DNA of 64,000 nt from Amoebidium appalachense (Eukaryota; Ichthyosporea): assembly GCA_963693365.1 (NCBI GenBank), contig CAVNZM010000008.1, positions 8,122,001 to 8,186,000 on the forward strand, written 5' to 3'. Shown one piece after another: positions 14,237-26,097 of the stretch (position 1 is its first letter; the number at the start of each line of letters is the position of its first letter). Below the pieces are notes generated by a model. That model was not told the origin of the DNA. It did not search any database and saw nothing but the letters and a program-made list of their open reading frames with translations. Made by a program: the position numbers and the translations under genes.

Positions 14237-14289
14237 TGCTGCTCATGGCCTTCCCGGACTGGTTGTGACCAGTAAAGAGCGCGCCAATT

Positions 14290-15173
14290 GGCCCGGGTAC
14301 CATATCAGGAGCGGGCAATTTTTGAATTCTCCCTCCCCGGCCCCGCCGGGGAAAATTTGAGGTTTTTGGACCTCAAAGAAGTCAAATCCTGCAAAATCCA
14401 CTACCGGGAGGCCAAAAAGGGTGATTTTACAAAAAAGGAGGGACATACATGAAAAAGAGAAAATGGGCGAGTTCAGTGGGCTGCCGATAAGTATATTTCG
14501 TGCTGGGCCGGTATACATGCTGCCGTGGTTGTTGCTGTAGACGGCAGTATGGCATCGCATGTGTCACGTGACCTGCACGTGAATGCGACCATGTGCAGGC
14601 ACTGAGTCTAGGGGGATTTGTATGTGTGTTTTGGAGCACCGACAAGGCAGAGCCAGGGTGAGGGATGTGTAAACATGGAGTTTAGGGAGATCGTGCTGCT
14701 ATTGTAACATGTGCACAAAACAGCCACGTGCACCGGCACACTCCGGTGTACAGAACAATAATATGCACATGCGTCACTGTAATATCATGTATGCGCATGC
14801 CGCACAAGGTTTAGGAGACCACCACAGTATATACTATTTTCTTTTGGTTGATATCCATGTAGGAATGGTGTGTTGCAGTTGTCATGATCAGCCTGAGGCA
14901 GGCACGTGCACTCACTGAATCACTAGAACTCATGAATAAAAAATACATTCGCTAAAAACGGCAAGGTAAATTTGGGGCCAAGCTATTATTTCCCCCTTTT
15001 AAACGTTTTTTTAGCTCCAAGAACTTCGACGCCAAAATTTCTATATTTGGCCATCGTATATGATAATGAACACGTGTACTTAAATTAAAGTAGTTATATA
15101 AATATGAGCGGCCCGTTACAAATACAGTGACGAAAAACAGTGACCCACGAGCAGTTTTTCTTTCTATCCCCCC

Positions 15174-15204
<31 letters not shown>

Positions 15205-16535
15205 ACACACACACCAGACACACACACCACCACCACGGTGACCACCACCACCACCACCACCACCACTCACCCCTTAAAAAAACCACACACATACGTGCAC
15301 GTGTACACACACACACAGAACACCACCACCACCTCCACTGGACCCCATTTCCTCGTTGTTTTCTTAAGCCTTCAGACCAGTCCTGCACACTGGAGTTAAA
15401 CAATTGAATTCACCTAGGCTGACATGCATCCACCCCCGCCTTCCACTTCCCTCCCCCCCCACCCCCTCCCCCCACCCCCCCACCCCCACCCCCTCCCCCT
15501 CGATGAAGAAGGGCCCCCGTAAGCCTTGGGGGGGGGGGGGGGAGGGGGGGGAGGGGAGGGGGGAAGGGGGAGCTCTTGAGCCTCCGGGTAGGGAAGTGGG
15601 GTCCGGGGATCCGGAGAGGAGGGGGGGGGGGGGGGGGGGGGGGAGAGGGGCATATAATATTGGGCCTAGATATCATAGTATGGGGCCCCGGGGGAGGGAG
15701 AGGTGGGGGGGGGAGGGGGGGAGGATCCACGGGAAAGACCTTTAGGTGCATGTTCTTATTTATACCCCCTTCGAATCATCCCCCTCTCCCCCCCCCTCCC
15801 CCCCCTGAGTGCAGGCCGTGACGTAGCTACGATAACCCTGCAGAAGGCAACAAAAATGTATTAATTACTAGCACTATACATGTGTTCATAGTGCAGCTTG
15901 CACCACGTATGATCTCAGCAACTTTAAAGTAGTCACAAAGTTTAGTTATTTTCATTATTTTCATTGCTCTGAACTCTATTACTCTGAAATGATCACCGTG
16001 CATGTGCCGCAAGATAACAACCCTATATGTGTGCAGCTGCTGCCTGCAGGTTAGACTCGCTGAAAAGACAATTGTCAGTGTGCATCCGACGCTTGCAGCT
16101 GCAGCTAGCCTCTGCAACATTAATACTTGCCAAGTGAATGCTCTTACACTTGATCATCATTCACTCAAAAAACCGAGGACCGACAGATTAAATATTAATG
16201 TCGATCCGAATGATCAGCAAGTGTCTATGCGTACTACTATATATACACACACGTAAAATGCGAAGCTATCAGTTACAAGGCACACCTGCTGCACTGGCAC
16301 ACATACACATACACACCGGCAGATCGATGCTGTCAAAATTTACTTTCATGTACTTCGTAGGTCCGACACAGGTGCACATGAACACGTACATATGTACAAG
16401 CCGCGCACACACCACACCACACATACACACACACACACACTCACTCACACACACACACGCACACACGCACACACGCACACACGCACACACGCACGCACGC
16501 ACGCACACACACACACACACGCACGCACGCGCGCG

Positions 16536-16603
<68 letters not shown>

Positions 16604-16930
16604 GACACACACACACACACACACATCACTGGGTGCGCTCGCTGGGGATTAGTTTTTTGGCACGCTGTTGACTTTATCGTGTGTTTATTATTTGCTATTT
16701 ATTGGCCAGCGGCCAACATTTAAAAATATACTATATACCTAAAAATAGATACTGACTACGGCCAGCAGACATTATACACCTTCCAGGACACATTAACACC
16801 AATAGTCTAACACACCATACTCTCGATCACAAAGAATTCCTAACAAACAGAGAAAAGTGCAAAGGCTCTGTACTATTACTCAGATTCTAAATTTTAATTC
16901 TTTACAGTAAACTTCGGAATGAAAGCTAGC

Positions 16931-16962
<32 letters not shown>

Positions 16963-17499
16963 CCCCCTAACATGACTGTACGAAGAACAGGTATAACTTG
17001 AAGCACTACAACACATATGAGATCCGTTACATTGGTGTACATTCCAATATTAGACACTAGTTTGGCTACTCTGACTACTCTGAGATCCTGATTGGCTGCC
17101 TGCAGACTTGCGGCCACGATTACTTTGCTTTCGATCGTGCCATTGCAGCTGCGTCTCTCCAGCAGGTGGCAACGCCAGGCCCAGCACAGCAGATGCACGA
17201 GAAGGGGGTGGGAACTGCCCACCAGCCGAGGGCTGGCCCACATGGCCCAAGTAAGGATGGGGACCGTGCTGCGGCAGTAGCCCAGGCATGGGGAAGGCAG
17301 GGCCGGGCTGAGGCGGCATGATGCCCCACGGTGGGGGCCAGCCATGTGGGTGGTGCGGGCCTGGATGGGGTGCAGGGGGCATGTGCGGCACATGGCCCTG
17401 CTGCATGTCAAGCGCGGGTGCTGGTGGCATGGCATCCTGATTGGCTGCAACCCAACGTGGGCAGCTCTTGGCCCGATTGGAGCCGGGGCAGCCCTTGCC
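14290..17499 (-). mobile_element. Truncated transposon copy (3' part), direct repeat copy 2
   Basis: This is the 3' 3.2 kb of the same transposon, in the same orientation and fused head-to-tail to the full unit at 14289/14290. It keeps the 2.76-kb non-coding 3' region and the final coding part, then stops abruptly at 17499. The flanking sequence from 17500 is unrelated and leads into the histidine kinase promoter. Near-identity with copy 1 points to a very recent duplication or to an assembly artefact. Confidence 0.85.
17050..17499 (-). pseudogene. Transposase C-terminal fragment
   Basis: The frame from 17499 to the stop at 17050 encodes the last about 150 residues of the transposase described at 6186-14236. 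The break falls inside the C-terminal zinc knuckle, so only its second half and the Pro/Gly/His-rich tail remain. No start or promoter is retained and no catalytic residue is present. Confidence 0.85.
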
Positions 17500-18165
17500 T
17501 TCTCTCTAGTAGTAGCTCCTGGCATGCCGCACCCCCCAGAACACGCTTGGGCGCCCTTTGTTATCTTCTTCTCTCAACCTTCTAGCTCACCCGGAACCGT
17601 CGTTACTTGTTATCAGAAGTAAACATACAAAATGGAGTGCAGTGGAAATTTTAGGTCAATTTTCCTCGTGTGTGGCATGGAAGAAGAACCGAACGAGCGT
17701 TGGCGCTCCAAAGAGCGAAGACATCTTTTGCACGATTTAGTGTGCATCGATAGGAGGAGTGGATCTTAGACTCTGGAAAGTTTGCCTGTCAAGCAACTAA
17801 CGAAGCAAGCAACTTTGTTTTAAAATCCAAAAACGAAAGGAATAAAGAGGAAGTAAGAGGGAAATAGGAGACGTTCTCTGTTAGATCCGTAGCTGAAGCG
17901 AAGCATACATTTGAATAGCGCTACAGGATTCGAGGAAAGTTGACAGTTGTGGAAGGCAGAAATCCCATTCTTCACCCAAACAGATTCCCCCATATTTCAC
18001 CTTTACGACATCTCACCAAAAAGCCATCATTCGCTCACAATTGACCGTCACGCTTACACCCGCACATTCATTTTATAAGCTTTCTCTCATTTTGCTCCTT
18101 AAAGGTCTAGACTTCGTTAGCTTCCTTGTTTTTCTGTTTCGTCCAAAGGCTTTCGACTGGATAGA
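17500..18165 (+). promoter_or_regulatory. Upstream region of the hybrid histidine kinase gene
   Basis: This is unique sequence between the truncated transposon and the kinase start, with few microsatellites. It contains pyrimidine-rich stretches (17990-18160) typical of a leader but no clear TATA box. The promoter and 5' UTR of the kinase gene should lie here. The transposon end is therefore only 666 bp from the start codon. Confidence 0.45.
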
Positions 18166-18690
18166 ATGGTAACATCAAGCAAAAAGGCACTTGGCAGCGG
18201 GGATTCCGTGCTGAATTCCAGCAGCCAGGTACTTTTCTCAGCGAAGAATGGGCACAGTGCCTACACATGTCGCTGCTCCTACAGCCTGGAAACTGGTGAC
18301 CACATCTGCTGCATCTACGACGGAAGGAACGAGTTTTTCGAAATCCTGGCCGATTACATCAAGAAGGGGGTGGAGCAAAACCACATGGTATTACGCCCTT
18401 CACTCTCTCCACATATCCTTATACCATCTCTTTGAACCCACCCACCCAACCATCCACCTATTATGACAATCATGCAATTCCTTCTTGAGTTCCATTCCGA
18501 AGACCCTTGGGGGGTTGTGTCCATATTTTCAAATTTCACAGGCATTTAGGGTGCAAGAGAGAAAGGCGTTTCCTAATGTACTAGTATGCAAAATGATGAT
18601 CTGAGAGGGGTCTGAGAGAAGGGAGCAGAGTAGGGGGAACTTCACATTGAAACTGGTTGACTGATTTTCTTTTATTCTTTTTTTTTTTTT

Positions 18691-18721
<31 letters not shown>

Positions 18722-19357
18722 GGGGGGAAAGGGGGGGGGGGGGGGGGGGGGCACTTGCAATTATTTGCCTGGAAGGAAAGAAGTACAGATGGAACATTGA
18801 TGCTACGAATTTTTTTGTGAACCCCCCCCCCCCCCCCCCCCCCCCAGCCCCCGTGCGCCTCCCGCCTGCCGTTGAACCCCTGTTCAGGTTCATATTCAGC
18901 AATTCTTGCAGTCTCTTCATTTACAAGCTCGCTTCACTTGGCTCGTAACCCACCCGTTCGCTGTCCTAGCACCCCTGTCTGTTTTAATGTTCAACCATTT
19001 TTTTTTTGTGCTGTAGTCAACCTAATCAATCAATCTAAACAATATTTGTTTATCCACGTTATGAGTGGTGTGTTATTACGCATATCTGCCCTCTTTTCCC
19101 TCCTCCTCCTCCTCCTCCTCCTCATTCCTCTTCTTGTCTCTCTTCAACTTTTTGCAGATCGTTTACTTCCCCTTCACCTATTCGGCCTGTGAAACGTCGA
19201 GCACTCTGCGTTCGCTGGGTTGCAACGTGGAAGAGATGGTAGCAAAGGGGCAGCTGGTGATGATGGATGAGACGGGCAGCTCTTGTGTGACAGAGGGGCA
19301 AGTGGACTGGCAGAAAGCGCTCTGGTGCGTTGCTGGATGACTTTTTGATTACTGTGT

Positions 19358-19437
<80 letters not shown>

Positions 19438-19824
19438 TATGTGTGTGTGTGTTTGTGTATGTATACGATGCTTTGTTCCCGTTCTCCGCCTGTCTCCCCC
19501 CCCCCCCCCAAAATAAAATAAAATAAGATAAAATAAAATAAAAGAGAGAGAGAGAGGGATGAGAGAGAGAAAGAGAGAGGGTGTATGAGTGAAAGGGATG
19601 CGGGGAGAAAGAGACAGAGAAGGGGGGAAGAGAGCAGGGAGTGTGTGTGTGTGCACGTGTGCGAGAGGGGGAGAGAGAGAGAGGCCGATGTACAAACGCC
19701 AACACCCAAGCGCACACGCACACACTATGAGAGAGCGAGAGAGAGAGAGGGAGAGGGAGAAAGAGAGAGAGAAAGAGAGAAGAGAAAGAGAAACAGACAG
19801 ACAGACAGAGAAAGAGAGAGAGAG

Positions 19825-19868
<44 letters not shown>

Positions 19869-21191
19869 TGTGTGTGTGACCGACACCAAGACAAAGACAC
19901 ACACGCGCAATATTTGCTTCTCTTCCTCCCACACAAACATCCTCATATCTCTATCTGTGTGTGTTTGTGTGTGTTTGTGCGCGCATGTGCGTGCCAGACA
20001 CAGTGGGGGAGTAAGGCTTTGAAATTTTGAGGATTAGGTCATTTGAGGGGATAGTTGTTAAAAATGAGCTTTTTGTAGGATTAAGACGGAGGTGGAAAGG
20101 CGGGCAGCAGCAGAGGGCTATGGGGCGGTGAGACTGGCCGTGGATATGGAATGGACTCGGCAACATTTCAGTGGAAATGGTACCTTTTTTTTTGGGGGGG
20201 GGGGGGGGGGGGGGGGGGAGATGGTGTTTGTGTGTGGGGTGGGGTTGTGGGGGGACGGGTCGGAAAGGGGGGGGGGGGGGGGGGAGGGAGGGACGTGGGG
20301 GCGCCGAAGGTGTGTGGCACTGTGGCATGTAGATGGCGTGGATTGTTAATTTGAGTGAGAGAGGGTTATTTCCTCGTTTTCGTTGACTTCTTATTCTTCT
20401 TCTTTTTTCTTCTTTTTGTTTCTTCTCATTCCCATTCTTCTTACACTCAGTCGTACACTTACTTTTATTATCCTCCATTTTTCTCCTCCTTTTTGGGGGG
20501 TTTTTTTTTGGGGGGGGGGGGGTTCTTTTCCCCATAAAGGTGCTTAATTTCTCTGGCAATGTCTTTCGACTTGAAGTTGTTCGTTCTCTCTTTAATTTCC
20601 TTCCCCCCTCCTGCCCCTACCTCTCTTCTTTGTTTTGATGGTTGCCCAACACTGTCTTCTGATTCATCCTTCCCCCCCCCCCCCCCCCCCCCCCTCCCCT
20701 GCCTGCCCGCCCGCTCTCCCTGAGCCTCCTCTCCCTGAGGATGGACTGCTTACGACACATACTCTTTGTGTGTGCTTTGCAATCTACTTTGTGTTGTCCG
20801 TCATGAATGTGTACTTCATACTTTGAAACGCATTATACCCCCCCCCCCCCCCCCCCCCCCCCCCCGCCGCCGCCCTTACTTTGTCTTAATTCAGTTTGGC
20901 TTTTCATTTTTTTTTTTTTTTGTTTTTTTTTTCTTCATTTTCATTTTCTTCTTCTTCTTCTTCATCCCCCCCCCCCCCCCCCCCCCCCGGCCCCGCCCTT
21001 TCCTCCCTCTCCTAACTTTCATCCCGTTGCAGGCGGCCCACGTGCGCTGTGTGAGTTTGAATGTCACGTGACCTCAATGTACTTCGCGCCCAACATCAAG
21101 TGCATCGACATGTGCATGTATGATGCCAACACCTTCGACAGCAGAACTCTTTCGCGGGTGTGCAAGTTTACCAACCCCCCCCTCCTCCCCC

Positions 21192-21238
<47 letters not shown>

Positions 21239-21272
21239 ACGCTGCCCCGCACCCGCCCTGCCCCACCCCACC

Positions 21273-21316
<44 letters not shown>

Positions 21317-21693
21317 GTGTGATATACACATCCATATATCCATCTGCATACACTTTTTTCTCTAAAGAGCGGAGTTTCATGTGTGTGCGCGCAAACACAA
21401 ACTCTCAGGCTCACTGATTCTGCTTCTGCTGCCGCACGGGTGTTGAGGGTGCACACACATCTCTTCTCGGACTTGAAACAAGCACGTGCGCACACACACA
21501 CAGACGAAAATGTTGAGCACGTAGATTATCACCTGCCCTCCCCCTAATTGAGCCGCTACTTTTCAATGGGAATATCCCAAAATAGGCCGCCTTAAGTGGA
21601 TCGATCTGATTGCCATATATGGTATTTTGGTTGTGGGTCCAAAAATGTTTGCCATTCTAACATGGGTACAATTCCGGGTTTTAGAGATCCGAT

Positions 21694-21739
<46 letters not shown>

Positions 21740-22156
21740 AAGTTGGATAGAAATGTTTGCCATTTTAACATGGGTACAATTCCGGGTTTTAAAGACCGAA
21801 TATATATATATATATAGATGTAGATATAAATAAGTTGGATCAGTCCGATCGCCATGAATGCTGATGAGCATCCGGAACTTCGATTGGCCACCATCCTAAC
21901 ATGCACATTTTTTTCAGGTTCTGGAAACACACCCGCAAGTGTTCGTATGGGGCCAGCTGTACGACAACATATTCTTTGTCCCCCCGGAGGATTTCCTCCA
22001 ATCAAACGAGGATTTCGTTTTGCACAAACGCATGGACAATCTGATTCGTCGACGGGAGGTGGAAGCAAAGCTTAGGGAGGGGAGGGAGGAGGCTCTGAGG
22101 CTGAAACAACGAGCAGAGGAGCAGAGGGACTCCAAGTCCACCTTCCTGGCTCAGAT

Positions 22157-22235
<79 letters not shown>

Positions 22236-22449
22236 ATGTGTGCGTGTGCCCCCCCCCCCCCCCCCCTCCCACCTCCCACCTGCAAGCTCACCCCACCCAC
22301 CCACCTATCATGCTTTGCCTACTAACGTCTACCCCCTCCCCCCTCCCCCCTTCCAACCCCCCCCCCCCCCCCCCCCCCCACCCCACTCTCCGACCCACCA
22401 CGTCACGCATTCTGAACGTCTACCCTCTCCCCCCCCCCCCCCCCCCCCT

Positions 22450-22488
<39 letters not shown>

Positions 22489-23134
22489 AAAAGAAAGGAA
22501 AAGAAAAGAAAGAAAGAAAGATGCGCATTACGTACATACACTTGAACAACACGCCCCCCCTCCCCCCACGCTCCTTCATGGGGGCGCTTATTCGCCTCCT
22601 GTGTAAACTTCTTTTCCTGCTCTTCCTTCAACCCGTGTGCACCGCGCACTCCCTCCTCCCCCTCCCCCCCTCCCTTCCCCCCCCCCCCCCCCCCCCCCCC
22701 CAAAACACGCACGCACGCACACACACACACACACACAATTTTTTTATTGATTTTCTTTTCTAGATCTGACATTCAGATGCATTCTGATATGTTCTGCTGG
22801 CACCCATGCATGATTGTCGCTAAACAATTTAAATGATCTGCTGGCACCCATCCATGATTGTCGCTAAAGAATTACCTTTTTAACTCTAATGTGTAAACCT
22901 CCTTGACTCTACCTGAAAACACGTTTTTTTTTAAACGTTAAAACACAGTCGCACGAGATCCGCACGCCCATGTCAGGGATTGTGACCGCAGCCGAGATGC
23001 TTGCGGCTACCGACCTGACCGGTGAGCAGCGGGAGCTGGTCGAACTCATGAAGGTAAAAGTATATATCTTCTAGGGTTTGGCAATGTTCTATTTTTTGTT
23101 TTATTTTATATGGTTCTTCTTTCTTTCTTTCTTT

Positions 23135-23165
<31 letters not shown>

Positions 23166-25655
23166 GGGGGGGAGGCAGAGAGGTGGGGGGTGGGAGTGAA
23201 AGTGGGGAGGGAGAGAGAGAGGGAGAGCGGGACGAACGGAGGGAGATAGAGAGACTCACAATCTAGACTGACGCTGAGAGCACATTACTGATTCGTTCTG
23301 CCCTTCTCACCAACCAACATGAAATGTGCACGGGGCACCCACACATACACGTACGCTTACACACCTACACAAGCACACATGACTACGTGCACCTACACTT
23401 GTGCACCTACACGTGCACCCACATGTACACGCACACACACACACACACGAACACGTACCCGCACACATCCACGTTGTATACCCACACCCACACGTGTACA
23501 CGTACACGCACAGGCCAGCAGTGGGCAGCTGCTACGAACAGTCAACGAGGTGCTTCTATTCTCAAAGGCCGACTGCAACATGCTTACCCTCGAGCGCAGC
23601 CCCATGTGCATGCGCAACATCTTTGCTCAGGCACGTGTTCAGCTCCCCCCCCCCCCCCCCCCCTCCCCCTTCCCCTCCCCGCCTTCCTCTCTTTCTCCCC
23701 CTGCCCCCTTTCCTCCACCTCCCTCTGCACCCCTCCCTCCCCCCCCCCCCCTCTCCGCAGAGGCTCGTCTTTGCTCCTTCGAGGGAACACGCTTTCAGAT
23801 TTCCGATATTCCTATTAATTTTTAGGCTTTAGGTCTGGCTTTGCTTTTTTTTTTTTTTTTTTTTTTTTTTGGGAGTCTTTTTCAGATCTCACTTTCGTGT
23901 TTATAGTCTTTTATACCTCACATTTCTTTTTACATCTATAGTGACGACGTTTTTGGTTTTCTTTAGCAGATATTTGAGCCGGGTTCTCGAGGTTGTCCAG
24001 TTAGGGAACGTTAGCCAGAACCATTAGTCGCTCATCATTATAATTTAAGCACACACACCTCACCGTAGGGGGGGGGCCGGCCAACTCGGCCTTCCTCCGC
24101 AACGGGGGCATTTGGTTGGCTAGGCCGGGGCCGGGGTTACGTAAGGCGGCGGGGGCCGGGAGGGCCAGAACACGATACAAGGTTTGGGGGGAGCTTGGCG
24201 TAGGGACTTACGTAAGGTGGTAAGGCGGCGGTAGGCCAGGGGAAGACCACGATACAGGAAAAATAGGGTTGAGGAAATTTGTTAGGCGAATAGGGTCGCG
24301 CGGTTGTGAAGGTTACACTAATGACTGTGTTAGTGGAGGACCAATCGGAATGTTTGTTTGTTTGAATTTCAGAAAGTGGCCTCGTGAGTCGTTTAGTGAA
24401 CCAGTCGGAGGGCCTGGTTGTGAGAGTTAGCTAATGAGCGTTAATTATACCTCTGGCTTGCAGAACGGAACGAAATGATTCGATGGGCTGTTTGCATTGC
24501 ATGGTTGGATGGAGGTTACGAAATCATAGCGGCGATGGGGAGACGGTATAAAAGAGGAGAACACGATATATTGTTGGTCAGTTCGTGACGCAGCGGGATA
24601 TAGAGCGCAGAGCAGACGAAAACTGTATCACGGTTTTTTTAAAAAAAAAAAAAGTCAAATTGTGTAGTGGTAAAAGAACGATTTTATGGCTGATTCAAAC
24701 ATTAGTTTTGTAAATTGTTCTTGATGTTTGTGAAATAGGGATTTAAGCTACATAGCTTGCGTTTTTTCCTTAGAAAGGCTGTGTTGTCAGTGTTAGCTAT
24801 AGCAGAGGTGTGGCTCATTGAGGTACGATTGAATCGCTTTTTGAAGGTTTGCGAATATCGGCGGCAAGTGATGGAAGTGCGAGCTGATGGCGCTTCAGTT
24901 TTACACTGGTCGGGGCCGGAATCGGATCCTTGACAGGTGCAGTGTGGGTCAAAAAGACGTAGGGCTACCTTTCGTAAAAACGGTTTTTTGCAGTTTCCTT
25001 ATATGGCTAATCTGATCGAACCGGATTCGATCTGGACCAATCATAAATACCCCTTGGCAGAGTTTTCTCGTTACGACACGTAGGGCTACCTACACCCCTT
25101 CGTAAAAACGATTATTTTTGAAATTCCTTATATGGCTAATCTGATCGAACCGGATTCGATCTGGACTAATGGCAAATACACCTTCACAGAGTTTTCCCGT
25201 ACGAAACGTAGGGCCCCCTTTCCGTCACGCACTCTTTTGCAAAGTAAATCCAACACACGGTTTATAGTTCCCAACCACCACTTCATACCTGCTCCGCAAC
25301 GAACTTAATAACTTAAAGATAAGATTTAAAAAATCTTTAACACATTTCCGCCACCGCAGGCCGAGCAGGCGTACCGGCAGGCAGCCAAAGATGCTCACGT
25401 GACCCTTTCCTTCGATGTCAACGACAATGCCGTCTGCTGGGTGTTGGGCGATTGCACAAACTTGCTACACGTATTTGTCCCCCCCCCCCCCCCCCCCCAG
25501 CCTTTTAACCCCATCCCCACATTGCCACTCCCAACCAAAACACCCCTCAACCTCTCCCCCTCAACACCTCTTCCTTCATCCCTTTCTTCTCTCGCTCTCT
25601 TCTCTTTCTGCATTTCAACCCAATCCCCACCCTGGCCATCCCATTCAAAAGCCCC

Positions 25656-25724
<69 letters not shown>

Positions 25725-26053
25725 ACAGACACAAATCCCCCCTGCTCCTCTCTATCCGTTTTTGGAATTGCTATTCCACCCCCCCTTTGGTCACAATATG
25801 AACTGCAGAGAGTGGTAATTCAAACATGATTATTTCGGCCTTTCTCCGGAAGTCCGTTTTAGGGCTAGGGCAAGCGGGGATTCCTAAAAAAGGAAATCAC
25901 TCCGTATAAAGGCAACCCTATCCGATTAACTCGACGTCATATTGACATTGTACTGCAGAGTGCTGACATAGACTATACCAGACAACTTCACAAAGCAACA
26001 CGCCACTTATCTGCTATCAATAAACCCCCCTGAATATTATATATCTGTATGTA

Positions 26054-26097
<44 letters not shown>

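Larger units (their letters stand above)
3426..14289 (-). mobile_element. DUF6729/exonuclease DNA transposon, full-length unit
   Basis: This 10,864-bp unit is defined by its repeated part: the sequence starting at GGCCCGGGTACC at 3426 starts again at 14290. The single gene runs on the minus strand from 14236 to 6186, leaving about 50 bp of 5' leader inside the unit and about 2.8 kb of non-coding 3' sequence (3426-6185) full of (CA)n, C and G runs. The coding sequence is intact, so this copy may be or recently was active. I found no convincing terminal inverted repeats or target-site duplication at the boundaries, so the exact ends are provisional. They are inferred from the head-to-tail junction with the truncated copy at 14290. 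Confidence 0.65.

Noticed and set aside
3426-17499. Long terminal repeats of a retrotransposon
   Set aside because: The repeat boundary at 6635 and 17499 lies inside the transposase coding sequence, no reverse transcriptase or target-site duplication is present, and the gene order fits a tandem of DNA transposon copies.
24507-24620. TATAAAAG motif in the long kinase intron as a promoter of a nested gene
   Set aside because: No open reading frame or RNA gene follows within the intron, so it is noted only as a motif.
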